Shown here one piece after another: positions 56,232 through 62,836 of a stretch of 64,000 nucleotides of DNA (position 1 is the stretch's first letter; each line of letters opens with the position of its first letter). This stretch comes from Nibribacter koreensis (GTDB lineage Bacteria; Bacteroidota; Bacteroidia; Cytophagales; Hymenobacteraceae). Below the pieces are notes generated by a model, which made no database searches, had not been told where the DNA came from, and saw nothing but the letters and a program-made list of their open reading frames with translations. The DNA is taken from positions 496,001 through 560,000 of the forward strand of contig NZ_BAABGX010000003.1 of assembly GCF_039541795.1 (NCBI RefSeq), given 5' to 3'. The translations under genes were made by a program, and so were the position numbers.

Positions 56232-57332
56232 ATGTCAGCCGGATATAGATTTACCAATTTTGTGCCCGAAGAAACCACGCAGAAGGGGTTTGAGGCACTG
56301 CTCAACATTTTCTTGCAGATTATCACCCTCACCGCGGGTGATGTAGCCGAAGCCATGTCCTGGCTCAACCAACTGGACCAGAAGTATCGCCTCACCGACG
56401 ATTCTTACGGCATGGGCGATTTCTTTGAAGACCTCAAGAAACAGGGCTACATAGATGACAAAGGCCCAGACGGTCAGTTTCAACTGCAGGCCAAAGGGGA
56501 GCAGAAGATTAGAAAGAGCGCGCTGGAAGAAATCTTCGGGAAGCTGAAGAAAGGCGGCCGCGGAAGCCACACCACACCCAAGTCGGGCATTGGCGATGAG
56601 CCCAACGCAGACCGCCGCGAATTCCGGTTCGGGGATGCGCCCGAGCAGATTGAACTCACAGAATCCATCCGGAACGCCCAGATTCATCACGGCCTCACCG
56701 ATGACTTCTTCCTGACAGAAAATGACCTGGAGGTAACCGAGCGGGAACACAAAACGCAGACCAGCACCGTGCTCATGATTGACATCTCGCACTCCATGAT
56801 ACTGTACGGTGAGGACCGCATCACACCCGCCAAGAAGGTAGCCATGGCCCTGGCCGAGCTGGTCAAACTCAAATACCCCAAAGACAACCTGGACATCATC
56901 GTGTTCGGGAATGACGCCTGGCAGATTACCGTTAAGGACTTGCCCTACCTGATGGTGGGTCCTTACCATACCAACACCGTAGCGGGCCTGGAACTGGCTA
57001 TGGACCTGCTCAGAAGAAGAAAGACCAGCAACAAGCAAATCTTCATGATTACAGACGGCAAGCCCACTTGTCTCAAAGAAGGCCTTAAGTACTATAAAAA
57101 CAGTTTCGGGCTGGACAGGAAAGTGGTGAACAAAACGCTCAACCTGGCCGCGCAATGCAGAAGGCTCAACATCCCCATCACCACCTTCATGATTGCCTCA
57201 GACCCGTACCTGCAACAGTTTGTAGAAGAGTTCACCCAGGTCAACAACGGTCAGGCTTATTACAGCAGTCTGCAAGGTCTGGGAGACTTGGTGTTCAGAG
57301 ACTACGGCCGTAACCGCAAGAAACGGGTGTAA
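56232..57332 (+). CDS. VWA-domain protein (MoxR/ChlD-type partner)
   Basis: 366 residues from the ATG at 56232 (MSAGYRFTNFVPEETTQKGF); the ATG at 56220 falls in a word tract. The N-terminal half is helical and basic; the VWA domain starts near residue 175 with the MIDAS motif STVLMIDISHSMILYG (D184-x-S-x-S), then T/D elements in FMITDGKPTCLKEG. VWA proteins of this kind usually act with a MoxR-type AAA+ ATPase; such a gene (ChlI/MgCh-like) lies 850 bp downstream on the same strand. Two small membrane-protein genes on the other strand separate them. Role: likely metal or cofactor insertion chaperone, not proven. Confidence 0.9.
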   Translation: MSAGYRFTNFVPEETTQKGFEALLNIFLQIITLTAGDVAEAMSWLNQLDQKYRLTDDSYGMGDFFEDLKKQGYIDDKGPDGQFQLQAKGEQKIRKSALEEIFGKLKKGGRGSHTTPKSGIGDEPNADRREFRFGDAPEQIELTESIRNAQIHHGLTDDFFLTENDLEVTEREHKTQTSTVLMIDISHSMILYGEDRITPAKKVAMALAELVKLKYPKDNLDIIVFGNDAWQITVKDLPYLMVGPYHTNTVAGLELAMDLLRRRKTSNKQIFMITDGKPTCLKEGLKYYKNSFGLDRKVVNKTLNLAAQCRRLNIPITTFMIASDPYLQQFVEEFTQVNNGQAYYSSLQGLGDLVFRDYGRNRKKRV

Positions 57333-57333
57333 T

Positions 57334-57386
57334 TAATGTGCTAATTGGGTAATGTGCTATTGGAACAATTCAAAAGTTTGGAGATG
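57334..57386. repeat. Word tract of the AATGTGCTAATG family
   Basis: AATTAATGTGCTAATTGGGT and AATGTGCTATTGG then AGTTTGGAGATGAT, directly after the VWA gene stop. Confidence 0.6.
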
Positions 57387-57399
57387 ATAGCACGCATTT

Positions 57400-57430
57400 C
57401 GTCCCCCTTTGAAGGGGGTAGGGGGATGAT
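57400..57430. repeat. Simple CGTCCCCCTTTGAAGG element, left copy of a 31 bp perfect inverted pair
   Basis: CGTCCCCCTTTGAAGGGGGT then AGGGGGATGAT. Identical in reverse complement to 57511-57541. Confidence 0.85.
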
Positions 57431-57510
57431 AAGTAAGGTTGAAATCCCAACATCAGCAGTTTATGAATGAGAAAAATGATTCTCGGGAATGAGTTGCTCT
57501 ACATGAGTGA

Positions 57511-57541
57511 ATCATCCCCCTACCCCCTTCAAAGGGGGACG
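57511..57541. repeat. Simple CGTCCCCCTTTGAAGG element, right inverted copy
   Basis: ATCATCCCCCTACCCCCTTC then AAAGGGGGACG. All 31 bases pair with 57400-57430, with 80 bp between. Confidence 0.85.
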
Positions 57542-57563
57542 GAGAAGCTCCTTATGCAAGCTC

Positions 57564-57600
57564 CGTTTTTAACCTCTTTTCCAGAAAACAGATCAAAACG
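57564..57600. repeat. Family A palindrome, copy 23
   Basis: CGTTTTTAACCTCTTTTCC, then AGAAAACAGATCAAAACG. Eight bp from the stop of the small membrane protein gene at 57609. Confidence 0.8.
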
Positions 57601-57608
57601 CTAAGTTT

Positions 57609-57833
57609 TTATTTTATCTCTTGTCTCCGCTTGCCATTTGCCATGATGCCTAGCATCAAGCTGGCACCAGCTACATAGTTGAAATAAGTCAGACTGATAA
57701 CATGGGTGAGTTGTAATACTAAACCAATGACTATAAGGATAGAAGCAATCAGATACAGGATAGAAGACGTTTTCACAGAGAAGAGAATTAAGACTGGAAT
57801 GTATAGAAAATACTTACAGTAATGAAAATGCAA
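57609..57833 (-). CDS. Small two-helix membrane protein, paralogue of the next gene
   Basis: 74 residues, two membrane helices: SSILYLIASILIVIGLVLQL and FNYVAGASLMLGIMANGKRR. The central motif G-L-V-L-Q-L-T-H-V-I-S-L-T-Y matches the G-L-L-L-R-V-F-H-L-A-S-L-T-V of the neighbouring 65-residue protein. This short pattern is found at the start of GldL-like gliding-motility proteins, but length and lack of the rest argue against a motility role. The Met used may not be the true start; the AT-rich 5' end (MHFHYCKYF) is doubtful and a start at Leu/Ile codons cannot be excluded. Function unknown. Confidence 0.55.
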   Translation of the reverse strand: MHFHYCKYFLYIPVLILFSVKTSSILYLIASILIVIGLVLQLTHVISLTYFNYVAGASLMLGIMANGKRRQEIK

Positions 57834-57849
57834 GGAAATTTAGCTTTCA

Positions 57850-57886
57850 CTTTTGGCCTAATTTCCAGAAAACAGGCCAAAAACGG
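57850..57886. repeat. Family A palindrome, copy 24
   Basis: CTTTTGGCCTAATTTCC, then AGAAAACAGGCCAAAAACGG. It touches the stop codon of the next gene (57887-57889). Confidence 0.82.
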
Positions 57887-58084
57887 CTAGTCCTGGTCTT
57901 GGGCTTCTGAGCGGTCGTTCTGGTAATTGAGCACGCGGGCGATGACCCTGAGTACCAGGCCCAGGCCAATGAAAATGAACACCACTGTGAGGCTGGCCAG
58001 ATGGAAAACGCGCAAAAGCAGCCCGCATACAAACAAGATGATTGCAATGACGGTTAACCACGTAGGCACAGCAGTTTTTTTCAT
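57887..58084 (-). CDS. Small two-helix membrane protein
   Basis: 65 residues from the ATG at 58084 (MKKTAVPTWLTVIAIILFVC). Two membrane helices (WLTVIAIILFVCGLLLRVF, SLTVVFIFIGLGLVLRVIAR) then an acidic tail NYQNDRSEAQDQD. It resembles the 74-residue protein just downstream. The longer frame to 58138 is hydrophilic before the first helix and unlikely. Both are transcribed against the VWA and AAA+ genes that flank them, so they are probably independent of that pair. Function unknown. Confidence 0.65.
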   Translation of the reverse strand: MKKTAVPTWLTVIAIILFVCGLLLRVFHLASLTVVFIFIGLGLVLRVIARVLNYQNDRSEAQDQD

Positions 58085-58133
58085 GTGACAAAGACACCAA
58101 TACGCAATACCATTTTTACGTAAGTCAGGATAG

Positions 58134-58160
58134 AACAATCAACAACCAGCAATCAACAAT
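58134..58160. repeat. AACAATCAACAACCAGCAATCAAC word tract
   Basis: Same AAC/CAA vocabulary as before polX (8521). Upstream of the AAA+ gene. Confidence 0.5.
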
Positions 58161-58183
58161 TATTTAGCCATCAGTCCTTAAAA

Positions 58184-59725
58184 ATGCATTATACAGATAT
58201 AGCACCCGCCCAGCTTTTGAAAATAAAGACTTTGGGGCAGTTGAACGCCGCCGGCTATGAGCCGCGCAGTGTCAAAGAAGAATTAAGAGCCAACCTCATC
58301 AAAAAGCTAAGTTCCGGCGAAGACGTTTTTCCGGGCATCTACGGCTATGAAGAAACGGTTATTCCAGATTTACAGCGGGCCATCCTAAGCCGACACCACA
58401 TCAACCTGCTGGGTTTGAGGGGGCAGGCCAAGACGCGTATTGCGCGCCTCATGGTAGACCTGCTGGATGAGTACGTGCCCGTAGTGGCCGGCTCAGAGCT
58501 CAATGATGATCCAATGCAACCGCTCTCCCGGTACGCCTTGGACCAGATAGCCCACCACGGCGACGAGACGCCTGTGGGTTGGCTCCCCCGCGCCGAGCGC
58601 TACACTGAGAAGCTGGCCACCCCAGACGTGTCTGTGGCCGACTTAATTGGCGATGCTGACCCTATTAAAGCGGCCACACTCAAGTTGCCGTACTCAGATG
58701 AGCGCGTGATTCATTTCGGGTTGATACCAAGAGCCCACCGTGGCATTTTTGTCATCAATGAGCTACCCGATTTGCAGGCCCGCATCCAGGTGTCCTTGTT
58801 CAATATTTTGCAGGAAGGGGATATCCAAATACGTGGTTTTAAGATTAGACTGCCCCTGGATATTCAGTTTGTATTCACGGCCAACCCAGAGGACTATACC
58901 AACCGCGGCTCTATAGTGACGCCGCTCAAAGACCGCATAGACTCCCAAATCATCACCCACTATCCTAAGAGCCTGGAAGTGGGCAAGCGCATCACCAAGC
59001 AGGAGGCGCGCATCACAGACGCCCAGAAGGACCGCGTGCTGGGTCATGAGCTTATCCATGATCTAGTAGAGCAGATTGCCTTTGAGGCCCGCGAGAGCGA
59101 GTACGTAGACGCTAAATCCGGCGTGTCGGCGCGTCTGACCATCTCTGCCTATGAAAGCGTGATTAGCGCCGCTGAGCGCCGCGTTTTATTGAACGGCGAA
59201 GCTAAAACTCATGTACGCATCACCGACTTTCTGGCCGCAGTGCCGTCGGTGACGGGTAAAGTAGAGTTGGTGTATGAAGGCGAGCAGGAGGGAGCCGGTG
59301 GCGTAGCTTATAGGTTAATGGGCAAAGCCATCCGGACGCAGTTTGTGCACTACTTCCCAGACCCGGACAAGTTCAAAAAGCAGAAGGACAAGGACCCCTA
59401 CAAAAAAGTAACCGAGTGGTTCTCTGACGGTCACACCCTGGACATTTTGAACGATGCCTCAGACGCCGACTATAAACGTGAACTCAACCAGGTGCCGGGC
59501 CTTTCTGAAGTGGTAAATAAGTTTCAGCCCACGCCCAAGAAGGAAGCTGAGCACCTTTTCTGGATGGAGTTCTGTTTGCACGGCCTGGCAGAGTACAGCT
59601 TGATTTCACGCAACCGCCTCACCGCCGGACTTCAGTTCAAGGACCTCTTGAGCAGTATGTTCTCTGGCGGCGGCTTTAGCTTGAGCGAAGAAGATGAGGA
59701 CGATGAAGACGAAGACCGTTTTTAG
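58184..59725 (+). CDS. ChlI/MoxR-like AAA+ ATPase
   Basis: 513 residues. AAA+ core: Walker A GLRGQAKT (77-84), presensor insert with PRAHRGIFVINELPDLQARI (Walker B has Asn192 for the usual Asp but keeps Glu193), sensor 1 in FVFTANPEDYTNRGSIVTPL, arginine finger DRIDSQII, and a winged C-terminal part with a long acidic tail (EEDEDDEDEDRF). It resembles the magnesium-chelatase I subunit/MoxR family and pairs with the VWA gene upstream. The last four codons, Asp-Arg-Phe-stop, are GAC CGT TTT TAG; the palindrome copy that follows begins within CGT and supplies the stop. The start MHYTDIAPAQLLKIKTLG is the first ATG. Confidence 0.92.
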   Translation: MHYTDIAPAQLLKIKTLGQLNAAGYEPRSVKEELRANLIKKLSSGEDVFPGIYGYEETVIPDLQRAILSRHHINLLGLRGQAKTRIARLMVDLLDEYVPVVAGSELNDDPMQPLSRYALDQIAHHGDETPVGWLPRAERYTEKLATPDVSVADLIGDADPIKAATLKLPYSDERVIHFGLIPRAHRGIFVINELPDLQARIQVSLFNILQEGDIQIRGFKIRLPLDIQFVFTANPEDYTNRGSIVTPLKDRIDSQIITHYPKSLEVGKRITKQEARITDAQKDRVLGHELIHDLVEQIAFEARESEYVDAKSGVSARLTISAYESVISAAERRVLLNGEAKTHVRITDFLAAVPSVTGKVELVYEGEQEGAGGVAYRLMGKAIRTQFVHYFPDPDKFKKQKDKDPYKKVTEWFSDGHTLDILNDASDADYKRELNQVPGLSEVVNKFQPTPKKEAEHLFWMEFCLHGLAEYSLISRNRLTAGLQFKDLLSSMFSGGGFSLSEEDEDDEDEDRF

Positions 59726-59755
59726 CCTGTTTCCCAGAAAATAAGCCAAAAATGA
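59717..59755. repeat. Family A palindrome, copy 25 (supplies the AAA+ stop codon)
   Basis: CGTTTTTAGCCTGTTTCCC, then AGAAAATAAGCCAAAAATG. The TAG at 59723-59725 is both stop codon and part of the left arm. Confidence 0.85.
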
Positions 59756-59759
59756 AGGA

Positions 59760-59800
59760 TAGCGCCCTGTTGCCAATGAGCAATACGGGCGCTTTTGCTT
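59760..59800 (+). terminator. Terminator after the AAA+ gene
   Basis: AGCGCCC pairs with GGGCGCT, 19 bp loop, then TTTTGCTTTT. Confidence 0.75.
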
Positions 59801-59900
59801 TTAATGCTCAGCAGAAATAAGGCGTAGTGAAGAACTATTTGTTACTTTGAAGCTGAAGTAGGCAATAAAATCAAAGTCCTAAACTTCACTTAGCGCCAAT

Positions 59901-60878
59901 ATGCTCCAGTACCTGAAACACCATGAGATAGATTACGCAGAATGGGACCGTTGCCTGGAGGCCTCGCCCAATGCTATCATCTATGGGTTTACTTGGTATC
60001 TGGACATTGTAGCGCCAGACTGGCACGCCATTGTGAAAAAGGAAAATGGCAAGTACGTGGCCATAATGCCCATTCCGGTGGTTCAGAAGTTTGGGGTGAA
60101 CATAGTGCGTCAGCCTATCTTCGCGCAGCAGCTGGGAGTATTTCATGCGCAACCGCTCACGCCAGCAGAATGGGAGGAGATTGGCCGTCTGCTGTACCAG
60201 AACTTCCAATTGATTTCTAGCTATGAGTTCAATAATGGCAATGTAGAACTGGTAAATAGCGGCCTGCCAAAATTTGAAACCGATAGATTCTCTACTTATC
60301 ACTTAGACCTAAAGCAGGGCTACCCAGCTATTGTGTCTGGCTACCGGAAAGACCGGCGCTGGCGCATTAACCAAGCCAAACGCGCGGGCCTAACTGTAAG
60401 GCCCTCTACCAACATAGACCTCATTATCCAGATTTTTGACCAGCACATTGCCCACAAGATTTACGGGGTCATAGGAGAGGCTTATGAGTACAAGATGCTA
60501 CGGCAACTCTATGAAGCAGCCAATCAACGCGGCCTAGTCTCTATGCATGAGGCGGTGAATGCGCGGCAAGAAGTGGTGGCCATGATCATGCTCTTCCATT
60601 ACAACCAGAAGCTCATCTACATCTTCAACTCCTCTACCCCCGAAGGCAAGAAAACCAACGCCATCTCATTTCTGGTAGACCATATTCTGCAGACCTACGC
60701 TGGGCAGGATTTGGTGTATGACTTTGAGGCTCCGGAAGTGGGGCCCATCTCAGACTTCTACAGCAGTTTTGGGTCTACGCCCACGTATTTCCTGTCTGTC
60801 AAAGCTAACAACCTTCCAGCACCCATCAAGTGGCTACAACAGCTCAGAGCGAAAGCCTACTCTTTTATTAAAAAGTAA
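59901..60878 (+). CDS. FemAB/GNAT-like acyltransferase
   Basis: 325 residues with the FemAB-like (BioF2-like acetyltransferase) fold: YHLDLKQGYPAIVSGYRKDR RWRINQAKRAGLT, then a helical part and a second GNAT lobe with AMIMLFHYNQKLIYIFNSST PEGKKTNAISFLVDHIL and YDFEAPEVGPISDFYSSFGS. Such proteins transfer acyl or aminoacyl groups to peptidoglycan, lipids or surface polymers; the exact role is unknown. The first ATG is used. No partner gene. Confidence 0.88.
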   Translation: MLQYLKHHEIDYAEWDRCLEASPNAIIYGFTWYLDIVAPDWHAIVKKENGKYVAIMPIPVVQKFGVNIVRQPIFAQQLGVFHAQPLTPAEWEEIGRLLYQNFQLISSYEFNNGNVELVNSGLPKFETDRFSTYHLDLKQGYPAIVSGYRKDRRWRINQAKRAGLTVRPSTNIDLIIQIFDQHIAHKIYGVIGEAYEYKMLRQLYEAANQRGLVSMHEAVNARQEVVAMIMLFHYNQKLIYIFNSSTPEGKKTNAISFLVDHILQTYAGQDLVYDFEAPEVGPISDFYSSFGSTPTYFLSVKANNLPAPIKWLQQLRAKAYSFIKK

Positions 60879-60896
60879 ATCTTGGTTGCCTCTGCT

Positions 60897-61009
60897 TCAA
60901 GTTTTCAACTTGGAGCCATTCTTATAGCAAGTTTTCAACTTGCGTCTCTCTTCTGCCAACCTACGCAAGTTGAAAACTTGCCTCATCACAACCACAAGTT
61001 ATAAACTTG
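60897..61009. repeat. Array of CAAGTT...AACTTG palindromes, copy 2
   Basis: TTCAAGTTTTCAACTTGGAG (60898), GCAAGTTTTCAACTTGC (60927-60943), CTACGCAAGTTGAAAACTTG (60960) and CACAAGTTATAAACTTGC (60992). Same order of units as 21965-22082; here all units are perfect palindromes. Confidence 0.8.
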
Positions 61010-61040
61010 CGGTAGCAACTATTTTTCACCTAATTCCAAA

Positions 61041-61076
61041 AAAATAGCCGAGGAACGAACATTCCTCGGCTATTTT
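61041..61076. terminator. Bidirectional terminator
   Basis: AAAATAGCCGAGGAA-CGAACA-TTCCTCGGCTATTTT, between the convergent acyltransferase and cyclophilin genes. Confidence 0.88.
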
Positions 61077-61128
61077 GATTTAAAAGAAGTCTAGTGTCTA
61101 AAATCTAGCTACTAACATCTAAAGAAGC

Positions 61129-61587
61129 TTATGCTTCCGTCACAACTATCTTCTCGATTTTGTCACCGGCTTTGATTTCGTCAATCACGTCCAGGCCTTC
61201 TACCACTTTCCCGAAGCAGGTGTGGTTTCTGTCCAGGTGGGCGGTGTTGTTACGGCTGTGGCAGATGAAGAATTGTGAACCACCAGTGTTACGGCCAGCG
61301 TGGGCCATAGACAACACACCACGGTCATGGTACTGGTTGCCGCCGGTCAATTCACAGTCAATTTTGTAACCTGGTCCGCCGGTGCCGGCCATGCCTTTAG
61401 AACCTTCGCGTGAATTTGGGCAACCACCCTGAATCACGAAGTCAGGCAATACGCGGTGGAACGCCAAGCCATCATAGAAGCCGTCTTTGGCCAGCTTGGT
61501 GAAGTTCTCAACGGTTTTTGGCGCGTCTTGCTCGTAGAATTCTACTTTCATGACACCTTTGGCGGTATGGATTTCTGCAGTTTTCAT
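61129..61587 (-). CDS. Cyclophilin-type peptidyl-prolyl isomerase
   Basis: 152 residues, no signal peptide, so cytoplasmic. Cyclophilin pattern: VENFTKLAKDGFYDGLAFHR VLPDFVIQGGCPN, GPGYKIDCELTGGNQYHDRG, SMAHAGRNTGGSQFFICHSR and THTCFGKV-like HTCFGKVVEGLDVID. The catalytic Arg (HRVLPDF), Gln in IQGG and the SQFFI segment are intact. It accelerates cis-trans proline isomerisation in folding. Monocistronic. A word tract lies upstream. Identification is secure. Confidence 0.97.
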   Translation of the reverse strand: MKTAEIHTAKGVMKVEFYEQDAPKTVENFTKLAKDGFYDGLAFHRVLPDFVIQGGCPNSREGSKGMAGTGGPGYKIDCELTGGNQYHDRGVLSMAHAGRNTGGSQFFICHSRNNTAHLDRNHTCFGKVVEGLDVIDEIKAGDKIEKIVVTEA

Positions 61588-61589
61588 GT

Positions 61590-61650
61590 TATATAATGTG
61601 CTTTGGTTAATGTGCTAATGAGTAAATGTGCTGATGTGCTATTTAAATAA
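61590..61650. repeat. Word tract of the AATGTGCTAATG family
   Basis: TAATGTGCTTTGGTTAATGT then GCTAATGAGTAAATGTGCTG and ATGTGCTATTT, in the leader of the cyclophilin gene. Confidence 0.65.
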
Positions 61651-61725
61651 CCAGCATGTTTATTCTGACTACAAAGGTACGCAAATTTAAAATGTTAGGC
61701 TTAAGCCTACTTTGCTGATAGCACT

Positions 61726-61767
61726 TCCGTTTTTCGCTTGTTTTCCAGAAACAAGGCGAAAAACGGA
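61726..61767. repeat. Family A palindrome, copy 26
   Basis: TCCGTTTTTCGCTTGTTTTCC, then AGAAACAAGGCGAAAAACGG and A. The central GGC of the consensus is CGC on both arms, a compensating double change. Confidence 0.88.
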
Positions 61768-61809
61768 TTTAGCGCTTAACTATTGCTGTCTAGTTCGCCC
61801 ACAAAGTCC

Positions 61810-61854
61810 CCCGGGTCAAGCCCGGGATGTGCCACTTTCAGGATGACAAAGTGG
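61810..61854. repeat. CCCGGGTCAAGCCCGGG + CCACTTT/AAAGTGG hairpins
   Basis: CCCGGGTCAAGCCCGGG (61810-61826) followed by CCACTTTCAGGATGACAAAG (61832 onward). The ACTTTCAGGATGACAAAG word links it to the element at 10366-10484. Confidence 0.65.
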
Positions 61855-61912
61855 AAGGGTGGCGAGAGCCTATAACAAGGCCAGTCTATTAATTCTTAAT
61901 TATTAATTAATT

Positions 61913-62836
61913 CTACCGGTGGCTATCCTCGTCTTGTAACAAGCTCAAGTAGCTCTCATACCGCGGAAGAGCGATTTTGCCAGCCTTGACGGCGGCTTGC
62001 ACGGCACAGCCAGGTTCGTTTAGGTGCAGGCAGTTATGGTATTTGCACTGGCTTCTCATGTCACGGATCTCTGGGAAGTAAAGGCCAATTTCCTCGCGCT
62101 TCATCTCTACCACGCCCAGTTCCTTGATGCCCGGAGTGTCTATGAGGTAGGTGCCCGGTTCTACTTCAAACATCTCCGCAAACGTGGTGGTGTGCACGCC
62201 CTTGTCTGAGAAGGCAGAGATTTCTGTGGTCTTCAAGTCCAAGTCTGGGACCAGCACATTGATGAGCGTGCTCTTGCCCACCCCTGAGTGCCCCGAAAGC
62301 AAGGTGGTCTTGTCTTTGAGCAGCCCCTTTATTTCTTCAATCCCTTCGCCGCTGTGCGCTGAGCAGCTGATGCCCGGGTACCCAATCTGACTGTACAGTG
62401 CCATCACTTGTTTCAAATAGGCCTGGGCGTCTTTATCATACAGATCGCTCTTGTTAAAGAGCAGGGTAGTGGGGATTTGATAGGCCTCTGCGGTCACTAA
62501 AAAGCGGTCAATGAACCCGAACGAAGTACGCGGCGAGGCCAGCGTCACCACTAGAAACGCTTGGTCCAGGTTAGAGGCTACAATGTGGGCGTGGTGCGCT
62601 TTGTGCGTAGACTTTCTTATGATGTAGTTGCGGCGCACAGCAATCTCAGTAATGACGCCGTGGCCCTCGTTGCCTTCCAGTTCCAGCGTCACCTCGTCGC
62701 CTACGGCAATGGGGTTGCTGACCTTAAGGCCTTTGTTCTTGAACTTTCCTCTTAGGCGGCACCGGTACAGTTGTAAATCTGCATGGTTGCGCACCAGATA
62801 CCAGGAACCGGTTGATTTTATGACAGTGCCAATCAT
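61913..62836 (-). CDS. rsgA: Ribosome small-subunit biogenesis GTPase RsgA
   Basis: 307 residues, a circularly permuted GTPase that helps 30S subunit maturation. The N-terminal OB fold is IGTVIKSTGSWYLVRNHADL with RGKFKNKG; then, in permuted order, G4 LLFNKSDLYD, G5 CSAHSG, G1 LLSGHSGVGKSTLINVL, G2 region TTEISAFSDKGVHTTT, G3 IDTPGIKELG, and the C-terminal zinc site CKYHNCLHLNEPGC. All motifs are intact. Its ATG overlaps the stop of waaA (ATGA), so the two genes are translationally coupled. Confidence 0.97.
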   Translation of the reverse strand: MIGTVIKSTGSWYLVRNHADLQLYRCRLRGKFKNKGLKVSNPIAVGDEVTLELEGNEGHGVITEIAVRRNYIIRKSTHKAHHAHIVASNLDQAFLVVTLASPRTSFGFIDRFLVTAEAYQIPTTLLFNKSDLYDKDAQAYLKQVMALYSQIGYPGISCSAHSGEGIEEIKGLLKDKTTLLSGHSGVGKSTLINVLVPDLDLKTTEISAFSDKGVHTTTFAEMFEVEPGTYLIDTPGIKELGVVEMKREEIGLYFPEIRDMRSQCKYHNCLHLNEPGCAVQAAVKAGKIALPRYESYLSLLQDEDSHR

